In this document: positions 26,997 through 34,466 of the stretch, in pieces
Layout: the number at the start of each line of letters is the position of its first letter
Numbering within the stretch: the first letter of the stretch is position 1
NCBI GenBank assembly: GCA_002496385.1
Contig: DAJR01000049.1
Coordinates: 1-64,000, forward strand
From: Methanomassiliicoccales archaeon UBA147
GTDB taxonomy: Archaea > Thermoplasmatota > Thermoplasmata > SG8-5
Direction: 5' to 3'
DNA length: 64,000 bases
Notes under the pieces: model-generated
Databases searched by the model: none
What the model was told of the DNA's origin: nothing
The model's input: only the letters and a program-made list of their open reading frames with translations
Translations under genes and position numbers: made by a program

Positions 26997-28367
26997 TCAC
27001 ACTTTAATGGTTTTCCACGCCCCCTTCTTGAACCGCCAGCCTATGATGGCGGCCCTGACGTTGTACTCGACGACGAACGCAATCCAGGCTCCCAGTATTC
27101 CGAGGCCCATCGTGAAGCCGAAGACGAGCGCGATGGGAAGCCGCACCGCGAACATGCCCAGCGCTGCCACGTTCAGCGGCCAGCGCGTGTCTCCCGCACC
27201 CCTCAGGGCCCCCGAGAGCGTGAAATGAATGCCAATTGCCGGCATGGCGAGAGCCTGCAGGCGGATCCACAGGGCCGCGTATTCTATCGTGTCGGCATTG
27301 GAGACGAAAAGCCTGGCCATCGGTTCCGCGAAAACGAACATGATGGCGCCGATGCCGCACATCACCAGCATCGAGAGCTTGGTCGATTCCCAGCCGCATT
27401 TCTCGGCCTCCTCGGGCTTCTTGGCCCCGAGGTTCAGCCCCACGAGCGCTGTCGCCGCCATTGCGAAACCCATCCCGGGCATGAAGGCAAGCCCCTGTAT
27501 CCTCGCGCCGATCTGGTGGCCTGCCAGCGCCGCAGTGCCGAAATACACTATGATTGCAGTATAGAGCAGAAATCCAATCTGGAGAACGGCCTGCTCAGCA
27601 GCGGCGGGCGTGCCAATCTTCATTATGCGGCGCACCACGCTTCTCATGTACCGTTTCCTCCTCAAAGGCATGTTGAGCATGAGCTTCCTCTTGGCCAGCA
27701 GAATAAAATAGACAGCCGCTCCGGCCATGAACCCTATCACATTGGCGATCGCTGCGCCCAACACCCCCATCTGCGGGAATCCCAGATAGCCGAATATCAG
27801 AATGTAACCCACTGCGATGTTCACGATATTCGTTATGGCGGCCATGATCATCGGCGTCTTCATGTCGCCCGCCCCCCTCAGCGCCGCGCCCATTATGAAC
27901 TCGAAGAAGCTGAAAGCAGTTCCCAGGAAAACGAATTTTATGTATATCTCCCCGAGGGCCCGGACCTCGGGCGTAGCAGGGAACATGTCTATGAGATAGC
28001 CACCCAGGAACCACCCGGCCAGTGTCAGCGGTATTGTCAGGAGGAGGCTCAGCATTATGCTCTGTTCCATCACCCGCTCGGCCTTCTTCTTCTCTCCTGC
28101 CCCGACATGCCTGGCTATGAGGGCGATGGTTCCTGCACTAACTGCCATCATGATGGCATGGGCCAGAAATACCACTTGACTGCCCAGCCCGACGCCGGCA
28201 ATGGCATCTCTGCCTGCCTCGTCCCCCAGGTTGCCGACCATGATCATGTTGACCGTGACAGTGAGGGATTGGAGCAGGTTGGTGAGGATGACCGGCCAAG
28301 TGAAGGCAAGGATCTCGCGACGCTTGGCTCCGTTGCCATTGCCGTTGCCCAGACTGAACCGTTGCAT
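26997..28367 (-). CDS. MATE family efflux transporter
   Basis: Twelve-helix MATE exporter of 456 residues. FTWPVILTNLLQSLTVTVNM and GNLGDEAGRDAIAGVGLGSQ mark the N-terminal half, and RIQGLAFMPGMGFAMAATAL the second half. It probably exports drugs or toxic metabolites. The gene is divergent from an ArsR-type regulator, with an inverted-repeat operator between them, which suggests local control. A TATA box centred near 28395 places the start of the mRNA at about the ATG. Confidence 0.92.
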   Translation of the reverse strand: MQRFSLGNGNGNGAKRREILAFTWPVILTNLLQSLTVTVNMIMVGNLGDEAGRDAIAGVGLGSQVVFLAHAIMMAVSAGTIALIARHVGAGEKKKAERVMEQSIMLSLLLTIPLTLAGWFLGGYLIDMFPATPEVRALGEIYIKFVFLGTAFSFFEFIMGAALRGAGDMKTPMIMAAITNIVNIAVGYILIFGYLGFPQMGVLGAAIANVIGFMAGAAVYFILLAKRKLMLNMPLRRKRYMRSVVRRIMKIGTPAAAEQAVLQIGFLLYTAIIVYFGTAALAGHQIGARIQGLAFMPGMGFAMAATALVGLNLGAKKPEEAEKCGWESTKLSMLVMCGIGAIMFVFAEPMARLFVSNADTIEYAALWIRLQALAMPAIGIHFTLSGALRGAGDTRWPLNVAALGMFAVRLPIALVFGFTMGLGILGAWIAFVVEYNVRAAIIGWRFKKGAWKTIKV

Positions 28368-28387
28368 GCACTTGCGGAGACAATGAG

Positions 28388-28438
28388 AAATATTTAAACA
28401 TATGCACGTATGTGCAAGTGTGCAAAAGTATTAATATG
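28388..28438. promoter_or_regulatory. Divergent promoter pair with central TGCAC/GTGCA operator
   Basis: A minus-strand TATA (AAATATTTAAACATAT as read on +, 28388-28402) serves MATE and a plus-strand TATA (AAAGTATTAATATGG, 28426-28438 region) serves the regulator. Both give leaderless spacing. Between them lie TGCAC (28403-28407), four bases and GTGCA (28412-28416), then another TGTGCAA. This is a credible operator for the regulator encoded next door. Confidence 0.6.
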
Positions 28439-28460
28439 GCCGGCCGCATGAAGGCAAAAT

Positions 28461-29033
28461 ATGTCGGATGAGATCAGGGTCATAGACGACCCTAAAATAA
28501 TTAAATTGGTCACGGACGAGACCCGGAGGGCGATACTGGAAATCCTGAGGGTGAACAGGCTATCGGTCGCCCAGATGGCCAGCATCCTGGAGAAGGACCA
28601 ATCCACTGTTTACAGGCATGTCGAGAAGCTGTTGAAGGCAGGGCTCATCGAACAGGCAGGGGAGAGGAAGGACCACCACATTCCCGAGAAACTCTATAGC
28701 AGGACCGCAAAGATTTTCTTTCTGGCGCCGGGGGTGGATTCGGTGCCCGGCAACGATGCAATGCTGAAACAATTGGCAAAATCGAGCGGGGCTGTCACGG
28801 GAATGCTCGGCCAGATAGGGTACCCGGCAGGCGACGAGGATGCCACGAACGCGATGTTTGTCGAGATGGAGAAGGTGGTTTCCAGGAAATTAAGGGGCCT
28901 GAAACCAGACTCCACTCTGAATTTCTATACATTGTGGAAGCTCCAGACCGCAATAATCATTCTTGAGATGGACAGAGATCCAGCACTCAGGGCGAAATTA
29001 AAGCGATTCGTCGAATCCTACCATGAAAAGTGA
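28461..29033 (+). CDS. ArsR-type winged-helix transcriptional regulator
   Basis: Protein of 190 residues. The N-terminal winged helix has KLVTDETRRAILEILRVNRL, then SVAQMASILEKDQSTVYRHVEKL and GLIEQ, followed by an effector or dimerisation domain rich in helices. It probably regulates the divergent MATE-AhpD-fRMsr operon and itself through the shared operator; that is inference from the layout. The ligand is unknown. Confidence 0.85.
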   Translation: MSDEIRVIDDPKIIKLVTDETRRAILEILRVNRLSVAQMASILEKDQSTVYRHVEKLLKAGLIEQAGERKDHHIPEKLYSRTAKIFFLAPGVDSVPGNDAMLKQLAKSSGAVTGMLGQIGYPAGDEDATNAMFVEMEKVVSRKLRGLKPDSTLNFYTLWKLQTAIIILEMDRDPALRAKLKRFVESYHEK

Positions 29034-29038
29034 AACGC

Positions 29039-29491
29039 CTATTCGGGCGGCCTCAGACCCATCTCTATCTCCTTGGCTTTCACCATTGCGATGCACTGCT
29101 CCTTGGTGAGAACCCCGGATTTGTAGCCCTTGTTCAGCCATTTTTTGTAGGTCAGCAGTTCCTCGTTTGCCTTTTCCAGCTTTCCGCCCGAAAGAGGGGT
29201 CCATCTCGGCTTGGGGATAGGCGTGGACGGTGCCGGTTGGGCGGGTGTTGGCGGTGTGGCCTTTTTAACGGGTTCCGGAGGCGGGGGCGGCGATGGCGAA
29301 ATCTGGGGGGGCACATCTTCGACTTGCGGCACCGGTTGCTTGGTCTCAGGGGGCACTGGAGACATCTCAGGCGTTTCCTCGGCGGCCTGCGGGTCATTGT
29401 TATCTTTTTTGCCGAATGACGAGAAAAGCCCCTTGCTCTTCTCCTTCTTCCGCTTGCCGCGCGCCTCTATTTTTTCCAGGTCGGCATACAT
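29039..29491 (-). CDS. Proline-rich protein with C-terminal SHOCT-like helical motif
   Basis: Protein of 150 residues. A charged N-terminus (MYADLEKIEARGKRKKEKSK) leads into a Pro-rich low-complexity linker (PPPPPEPVKKATPPTPAQP). The C-terminus, YKKWLNKGYKSGVLTKEQCI, resembles the short SHOCT oligomerisation motif. A minus-strand TATA sequence at about 29543-29558 argues for the ATG at 29491; an in-frame TTG at 29542 would lie upstream of the likely transcription start. Function unknown. Confidence 0.6.
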   Translation of the reverse strand: MYADLEKIEARGKRKKEKSKGLFSSFGKKDNNDPQAAEETPEMSPVPPETKQPVPQVEDVPPQISPSPPPPPEPVKKATPPTPAQPAPSTPIPKPRWTPLSGGKLEKANEELLTYKKWLNKGYKSGVLTKEQCIAMVKAKEIEMGLRPPE

Positions 29492-29633
29492 ATCCCTAGC
29501 TGTCAAAGTCTCTTCCTCTTCTGTGGTACAATAGGCAATCAACGATATAATCTTTATTATGTGTTAATGGGATTCACACGCAGATAATTTCCCCTATGGC
29601 ATGTTAATATATTCAGTACCGATACCCCATTGC

Positions 29634-30386
29634 ATGAATCAAAATCTCAGCCGCGTCGCAAATTTTTCACCTTTGAAAAAGAAGCTTGAAGATGATGTGA
29701 TAGGTAACTCAAGTTTCATCGCCAAGGTATTTCATGGCGACGGGGAGTTCAAGGTATTCGCAACACAGAATCATGAAGCGGGCGTGGCCATCCATGAATC
29801 CCGAAATCACTTGATATTCTTTGGGGATTGGACTCAAACCGAGCTGCCTTTCGAGCTCTTGCCGAACGCCGGTTTCTTCGTCTCGTCAAGCCCTCCCGAG
29901 GCCATAGAGCGATTGAGGCCGCACTACGAGGTTACCGGGGAATGGCCATGCTGGCATTACCTGGCCCCGGAAGGCTTCGGCCCCGGAGACTGGGACGGCC
30001 TGGACCCCATACTGCCTGAGGAAGTGCCCTCGATCTCAAAATATTGGACACTCAGCGAGGAACCTGCGCGGGAAATGGCCGAGAGGGTGAGGAAATATGA
30101 CAGCGCCTGCGTCAGGGTTGACGGGGTTCCGGTTTCGTGGTGCGGCATGCATTTCGAGATAGAGGGTGTGGGCAATCTGGGATTCGCCCACACGCTGGAG
30201 GAGCACCGGAGAAAGGGATATGCGGCGCTGGTGACCAAAGCCCTGGTGAACCGGCTGGCCGCCAGAGGCCGGCGCGGGACTGTCCATGTGATCAAGGACA
30301 ATGCTAACAGCATCGCCCTGTGCCAATCGATGGGTTTTCAGGTGGTCGGCGAGCTCACCTGGGCGGAATTCGCCCCTAGGGCCTGA
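29634..30386 (+). CDS. GNAT family N-acetyltransferase
   Basis: Protein of 250 residues. The C-terminal GNAT fold shows CVRVDGVPVSWCGMHFE, GFAHTLEEHRRKGYAALVTK (the acetyl-CoA loop RRKGYA) and DNANSIALCQSMGFQVVGE. The N-terminal half (about 1-125) resembles the FR47/GNAT_acetyltran arrangement. TTAATATA at 29605-29612 lies about 25 bases before the ATG at 29634, so the mRNA is probably leaderless and the upstream start at 29601 is unlikely. Substrate unknown. Confidence 0.78.
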   Translation: MNQNLSRVANFSPLKKKLEDDVIGNSSFIAKVFHGDGEFKVFATQNHEAGVAIHESRNHLIFFGDWTQTELPFELLPNAGFFVSSSPPEAIERLRPHYEVTGEWPCWHYLAPEGFGPGDWDGLDPILPEEVPSISKYWTLSEEPAREMAERVRKYDSACVRVDGVPVSWCGMHFEIEGVGNLGFAHTLEEHRRKGYAALVTKALVNRLAARGRRGTVHVIKDNANSIALCQSMGFQVVGELTWAEFAPRA

Positions 30387-30397
30387 ACCCGCGTGCG

Positions 30398-30410
30398 AAA
30401 CCAATATATA
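30398..30410 (+). promoter_or_regulatory. TATA box of the rpl7ae operon
   Basis: CCAATATATAGTG lies about 90 bases before the first gene, giving an unusually long leader (about 60 bases) for this genome, in which many genes appear leaderless. Confidence 0.6.
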
Positions 30411-30449
30411 GTGACCCCTCTTTGTGCGGATGCTCTTTCGAGCCAATGA

Positions 30450-30485
30450 CTGATGAATTGCCCCACTGGCGGGCAATGAAGGAGG
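30450..30485 (+). promoter_or_regulatory. Kink-turn in the rpl7ae leader overlapping the Shine-Dalgarno site
   Basis: CT (30450-30451), bulge GAT, then GA (30455-30456), a perfect 7-bp stem ATTGCCC/GGGCAAT (30457-30463 and 30471-30477), and GA-AG on the return strand (30478-30481). This gives tandem sheared G-A pairs and a short C-stem, the k-turn that L7Ae binds in box C/D RNAs. The C-stem runs into AGGAGG (30480-30485), the ribosome binding site of rpl7ae, so bound L7Ae would block translation. L7Ae autoregulation through a leader k-turn is known in other archaea. Confidence 0.7.
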
Positions 30486-30492
30486 AATTGAA

Positions 30493-30864
30493 ATGGCAAA
30501 ACCCATGTATGTAAGATTCGAGATGGACAAGGAACTCGTTGACAAGACCTACCAGCTTGTCGAGCTGTCAAGGGACACCGGCAAACTGAGAAAAGGCACA
30601 AACGAGGTGACGAAGCTAGTGGAAAGGGGGACGACCAAGTTCGTGGTCATCGCGGAGGATGTGCAGCCCGAGGAGATACTCGCCCACATGCCGCTGCTGT
30701 GCGACGACAAGAACATACCCTACGCCTATGTGCCCAGCAAACAGGAGCTCGGCGTGGCCTGCGGATTGGAAAAACCCACTTCCTCGGTAGCGGTCATGGA
30801 CGCCGGCAAGGGAAAGCCCCTCATGGAGGAGATTGTCGGAAAGGTAGCTTCCCTGAAGAAGTGA
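30493..30864 (+). CDS. rpl7ae: Ribosomal protein L7Ae
   Basis: Protein of 123 residues that binds k-turns in 23S rRNA, box C/D and H/ACA RNAs and RNase P RNA. Family blocks include [20 protein letters not shown] (the RNA-binding NEVTK), [20 protein letters not shown] and [17 protein letters not shown]. First gene of an L7Ae-S28e-L24e-NDK operon. A strong GGAGG precedes the ATG, and a k-turn in the leader suggests feedback control. Confidence 0.97.
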   Translation: MAKPMYVRFEMDKELVDKTYQLVELSRDTGKLRKGTNEVTKLVERGTTKFVVIAEDVQPEEILAHMPLLCDDKNIPYAYVPSKQELGVACGLEKPTSSVAVMDAGKGKPLMEEIVGKVASLKK

Positions 30865-30883
30865 TTGCCCAAGGTGTTTTAAA

Positions 30884-31093
30884 ATGATGAATGACAGCAT
30901 ACCGGCCGAAGTGGTCGAGATAGTCGGCAGGACAGGCATGACCGGGGAAGCAGCCCAGGTCAAGGTCAGGGTCCTCGACGGCAGGGACAAGGGCAGGATA
31001 ATCACGCGCAATGTCATAGGCCCCATACAGCTTGGGGACATTCTGATGCTCAGAGAAACCCAGAGGGAAGCCAGGAAGCTGGGAATGAGGTAG
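30884..31093 (+). CDS. rps28e: Ribosomal protein S28e
   Basis: Small-subunit protein of 69 residues with an OB fold. The sequence [20 protein letters not shown] and the C-terminal [15 protein letters not shown] are diagnostic (LRETEREAR in most relatives). Two adjacent ATG codons (30884 and 30887) are possible starts. It lies 19 bases after rpl7ae in the same transcript. Confidence 0.96.
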   Translation: MMNDSIPAEVVEIVGRTGMTGEAAQVKVRVLDGRDKGRIITRNVIGPIQLGDILMLRETQREARKLGMR

Positions 31094-31101
31094 GCGGTAA
31101 C

Positions 31102-31419
31102 ATGGTCGAAAACAGAACATGCTCTTTTTGCGGAGAAGCCATCGAACCGGGCACCGGGAAGATGTTCATCAGGAAGGACGGGACAGTCTTCAATTTCTGC
31201 AGCAACAAATGCAAGAAGAACAACATCGGCCTGGGGAGGGTCTCACGGCGCACGCGCTGGACCACCAGGTATGTCGAGCTGAAGGCGACGGCCTTGGGAA
31301 AGGAAGCCGCCGGCGAGGATGCGCCGGCCGAGGCACCCGAGGAAGAGAAGCCAAAACAGAAGAAAACGCCGGCCAAGAAACCCGCCAAGAAGAAGGCGCC
31401 CGCTGAAAAATCAGAGTGA
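31102..31419 (+). CDS. rpl24e: Ribosomal protein L24e with extended basic tail
   Basis: Large-subunit zinc protein of 105 residues. The conserved part, [20 protein letters not shown] and [10 protein letters not shown], supplies the four zinc cysteines, and RRTRWT ends the core near residue 56. Most archaeal L24e proteins stop there. This one continues with about 45 residues rich in Ala, Glu, Lys and Pro, ending [14 protein letters not shown]. It lies 8 bases after rps28e and 4 bases before ndk. Confidence 0.95.
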   Translation: MVENRTCSFCGEAIEPGTGKMFIRKDGTVFNFCSNKCKKNNIGLGRVSRRTRWTTRYVELKATALGKEAAGEDAPAEAPEEEKPKQKKTPAKKPAKKKAPAEKSE

Positions 31420-31423
31420 TACG

Positions 31424-31873
31424 ATGGAGCGCACCTTCGTCATGGTCAAGCCGGACGGCGTCCAGCGGGGCATAGCCGGAAAGGTACTCTCGCGTTTTGA
31501 GGAGAAAGGCCTGAAGCTCGCGGCCGCCAAGCTCATGACCATCGATGCAGAGCTCGCCGCGAAGCATTACGGCGAGCACAAGGGCAAACCATTTTATGAA
31601 AAGCTCGTGAGCTTCATAACATCCGGCCCTGTCCTGGCCATGGTCTGGGAAGGCGAAGACGCCATCTCGGTCGTGAGAACCGTCGTCGGCAAGACCAACC
31701 CCAAGGAGGCGGGCCCCGGCACGATACGGGGAGACTTCGGCATGACCACCGGCCGGAACATAATCCATGCTAGCGACTCGCCGACAAGCGCCGAGCGTGA
31801 GATTGGCCTCTTTTTCCAGAAAAACGAGATACAGGAATACCAGAGGATAGACGAAACCTGGCTTTATGAATGA
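31424..31873 (+). CDS. ndk: Nucleoside diphosphate kinase
   Basis: Enzyme of 149 residues that equilibrates NTP and dNTP pools. It has [16 protein letters not shown] at the N-terminus, the active-site [20 protein letters not shown] with the phosphorylated His, and typical length. Last gene of the ribosomal operon; its stop is 2 bases from the stop of the convergent NrdG-like gene. Confidence 0.97.
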   Translation: MERTFVMVKPDGVQRGIAGKVLSRFEEKGLKLAAAKLMTIDAELAAKHYGEHKGKPFYEKLVSFITSGPVLAMVWEGEDAISVVRTVVGKTNPKEAGPGTIRGDFGMTTGRNIIHASDSPTSAEREIGLFFQKNEIQEYQRIDETWLYE

Positions 31874-31875
31874 TA

Positions 31876-32574
31876 TTACTTCAGACCCCTGACGACCATC
31901 TTGCCGACATGCTTTGAACATGCCTCTGCCATGTCCTCGATGACCTCGTTGTCATACGGTTTGACGTCCCTCAGCTTCTCATCCCAGGCGTGGAAAGGCG
32001 CGAACTGCTGAAGCACATATTTCTTTGGTTTCCGCAGGGCCTTCGCAATCTCCAGGATGTCTTTCTTCGTGTGGATGCCGGGGACGACCGTGGTCCTGAA
32101 CTCGTAATTGATTCCGGAACTCTTGATGATATCAATGGAACTTTCTATTTTCTCGAGGTCGGCCTTCACCCCTGCGGCCTTGTAATACCTCTTGTCCAAC
32201 GGGCCTTTGACGTCCATGGCCACATAGTCGAGGAGCTTCTCCTCAAACAGCCTTTCCAGGATTTCGGGGCAGGTGCCGTTCGTGTCCAGCTTCGCCAGCA
32301 ATCCAAGTTTTTTTATCTTTCGGAGCCAGCCCATTATGTCCGGCTCCAGGAGGGGCTCGCCCCCGGTGATGCAGACGCCGTCCAGGAAGTCCCTGTGCTT
32401 CCTCAGGTTGGCGCTCACGGACCGCCAGGACTTCTCCGGATACCTGTCTGGATCCTCCAGCAGCTCCCAGTTGTGGCAGAACGGGCACCGGAAGTTGCAC
32501 CGGGCCGTGTAGAGGACCATGACAATCTTCCCGTCCCAGTCGAGGAATGAGGTGTCGATGATGCCGCGTATCAT
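31876..32574 (-). CDS. Anaerobic ribonucleotide reductase activating protein-like radical SAM enzyme
   Basis: Protein of 232 residues with the radical-SAM cluster motif CNFRCPFCHNWEL (CxxxCxxC), the GGEP-type CITGGEPLLEPD and KLDTNGTCPEIL. It matches the archaeal NrdG-like glycyl-radical activases, which make the glycyl radical on NrdD or a related enzyme. No nrdD is in the window, so the partner is unknown. Supports an anaerobic or microaerobic lifestyle; that is inference. Confidence 0.87.
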   Translation of the reverse strand: MIRGIIDTSFLDWDGKIVMVLYTARCNFRCPFCHNWELLEDPDRYPEKSWRSVSANLRKHRDFLDGVCITGGEPLLEPDIMGWLRKIKKLGLLAKLDTNGTCPEILERLFEEKLLDYVAMDVKGPLDKRYYKAAGVKADLEKIESSIDIIKSSGINYEFRTTVVPGIHTKKDILEIAKALRKPKKYVLQQFAPFHAWDEKLRDVKPYDNEVIEDMAEACSKHVGKMVVRGLK

Positions 32575-32612
32575 GCGGCCACCCAGGTTCCGAAACGATT
32601 AAAATCTGTCGA

Positions 32613-33554
32613 TTAAGGGATGATACGGGTTCCCGCCTTCCCCGCCATGGCCTCGACCAGGTTCTCGTGGCTGGCGATGATCGCCCTGCGGCCGCCGTTC
32701 TCGATGAACTCGATGGCGGCGCGTATCTTCGGGCCCATTGAGCCGGGGGGAAACTGTCCGTTCTCCAGGTGTTTCCCGGCCTCCGCGACAGACATTGTGT
32801 CCAGGTCCTTCTGGTCAGGTTTTCCGAAATTGACCGAGACCTTGTCGACGGCAGTGAGAATTATCAGTTCGTCCAGGTCCAATTGCTGGGCAAGTTTCGA
32901 GGAAGCGTAGTCCTTGTCGATCACGGCCTCGACGCCGTCCAGGGTGCCGTCCTCGAGCTGGATCACAGGGATTCCGCCGCCCCCGCAGGCTATGACTATC
33001 TTGCCCTTCTCCAGGAGGTGCTGGATGGTGTCCTTCTCCACTATCCTTATGGGCCTCGGGGATGGGACGACCCTGCGCCAGCCCCGGCCCGAATCCTCGA
33101 CGACGTTCCATTTCTCGGCCTTCGCAATCTCCCCGATATCCTCTTTCGAGAAGAACTGGCCTATCGGTTTCGTGGGATTCTGGAAGGACGGGTCCTGCTC
33201 GTCAACGACAACCTGGGTGATGATAGTGACAACGTCCTTGCGCACCGCCTTGGACTTCTTCACCGTGTTCTGCATGGTCTGCTGGAGCATGTACCCCATG
33301 CTTCCGACAGTCTCCGAGACGCACATGCCCAGCGGGTAGGGCGGGATTATCTTCCTGGCATTCTCGTGGCGGCGGATTGTGTCTCCGACCTGCGGCCCGT
33401 TTCCGTGGGTGATGATGATGTCGTAGCCCATCTCGACCACCTTTATCAGCTTGGCGCAGGTGTCCCTGGCATTGGTGAACTGCTGGTAGATGTTTCCGTC
33501 CTCACCCTCCTTGATGAGCGCGTTCCCGCCTATGGCGATGATTGCCGTCTTCAA
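32613..33554 (-). CDS. arcC: Carbamate kinase
   Basis: Amino-acid-kinase-fold enzyme of 313 residues that interconverts carbamoyl phosphate plus ADP with carbamate plus ATP. Diagnostic blocks: IIAIGGNALIKEGE, ITHGNGPQVG, VVPSPRPIRIVE, IACGGGGIPVI, DKDYASSKLAQQLDLDELII and FPPGSMGPKIRAAIEF. The start is TTG with GGGGGAT just upstream; the nearest ATG (33559) is out of frame. No arcA or arcB is near. Confidence 0.94.
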   Translation of the reverse strand: MKTAIIAIGGNALIKEGEDGNIYQQFTNARDTCAKLIKVVEMGYDIIITHGNGPQVGDTIRRHENARKIIPPYPLGMCVSETVGSMGYMLQQTMQNTVKKSKAVRKDVVTIITQVVVDEQDPSFQNPTKPIGQFFSKEDIGEIAKAEKWNVVEDSGRGWRRVVPSPRPIRIVEKDTIQHLLEKGKIVIACGGGGIPVIQLEDGTLDGVEAVIDKDYASSKLAQQLDLDELIILTAVDKVSVNFGKPDQKDLDTMSVAEAGKHLENGQFPPGSMGPKIRAAIEFIENGGRRAIIASHENLVEAMAGKAGTRIIP

Positions 33555-33618
33555 ACATATCCCCCTTCGAAGGAAAGTCCGAATCCAGGATTGGTTATTT
33601 AATGGTTGCTTACGGATT

Positions 33619-33809
33619 GGGTCTGGGGTCTAGGGTCTAGGGACTAGGGTCTAGGGTTGCTCACATATGTTTTATGCTGGCTGTCACAAACAGCCAGCAA
33701 ACCCTAGCCCCTTTATCACATTTTGTAAACAAAGACCCTTTATTCCATATTGTATGCAAAGCCCCTAGACCCATTATTCCGTTTTGTAAGCAAAGCCCCT
33801 AGCCCCCAT
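33619..33809. repeat. Intergenic repeat element, long copy
   Basis: A compound repeat between arcC and the methyltransferase stop. It opens with about five CTAGGG-type heptamers (33629-33656), then a perfect 10-bp hairpin TGCTGGCTGT/ACAGCCAGCA (33675-33684 and 33690-33699). Three imperfect tandem units of about 31-34 bp follow, ending TTGTAAGCAAAGCCCCTAG. The same element occurs in opposite orientation at 47377-47491 with only one unit. The G-rich left and C-rich right ends are complementary. No ORF inside is credible. Possibly a miniature mobile element. Confidence 0.8.
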
Positions 33810-33811
33810 AG

Positions 33812-34393
33812 TCATTTTAATAACAATTCCCACACAGCCAGCAACTCGAAGAATATCCTTCGCTCCGCCACTCTCCTGGCCGAATATAGGCTCCGGGCGG
33901 CTTCCAGGACACCGCCCTCGCTCTCGGACGATGTCAGCAGGTAAATCCTCCCGCCTGGGGCAATATGCTTGGGTGCCTGCTCCAGGAATCTCACGGAAAT
34001 CTCGTGGCCTGCCTCCCCACCGACCAGGGGCCGTCTCTCCGCCTCCGAGAGCCCCTCGGAATCCTGCGACGAGAGATACGGTGGATTGAAGATAATCACA
34101 TCGAAAATCCCCCGAACCTTTACGAACAAATCAGATACCGCCAGGTCAATGTCGAGGGCGTTGACAGCAGCGTTCTGTCGGGCATTCTCAACCGCATCCA
34201 GCGAAATGTCCGCGGCCTTCACCCGATACCCGGCCTTGGCGCAGTGAAGGGCGATGATGCCTGTCCCACAGCCCATCTCCAGAATGCGCTGGCCCTTCCC
34301 CGCCTTCACAGCTGAGAGCAGGAGGAGAGTATCCTCGGCAGGCGTGTAGACGCCCGGAAAAGTCTCTATTTTCATGGATGGGTCGAGTTTCAC
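33812..34393 (-). CDS. HemK2/Mtq2-like N5-glutamine methyltransferase
   Basis: SAM-dependent methyltransferase of 193 residues. The motifs GVYTPAEDTLLLL, ILEMGCGTGIIALHCAK and FDVIIFNPPYLSSQ are those of the archaeal/eukaryal HemK2 family, which methylates the GGQ glutamine of release factor aRF1 together with Trm112. A Trm112-like gene lies at 47029-47229. The GTG at 34393 is about 25 bases below GATTATTTAATC (34412-34423, minus strand) and fits a leaderless start; an in-frame ATG at 34375 is the alternative. Confidence 0.87.
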   Translation of the reverse strand: MKLDPSMKIETFPGVYTPAEDTLLLLSAVKAGKGQRILEMGCGTGIIALHCAKAGYRVKAADISLDAVENARQNAAVNALDIDLAVSDLFVKVRGIFDVIIFNPPYLSSQDSEGLSEAERRPLVGGEAGHEISVRFLEQAPKHIAPGGRIYLLTSSESEGGVLEAARSLYSARRVAERRIFFELLAVWELLLK

Positions 34394-34466
34394 GCTCCCG
34401 AATCCCCGAGCGATTATTTAATCCGAACGTTACCTTTAAATCGAATCTTCGGTTGAAGTTCATCGG

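Noticed and set aside
27225..28397. 390-codon plus-strand ORF
   Set aside because: Antisense to the MATE gene; low-complexity translation rich in His, Pro and Arg.
33629..33656. Telomere-like repeats
   Set aside because: The CTAGGG heptamers are few, internal to a chromosome segment and part of a larger element found twice.
33750..33944. 64-codon ORF inside the repeat element
   Set aside because: It spans tandem repeat units and runs antisense into the methyltransferase gene, with a low-complexity product.
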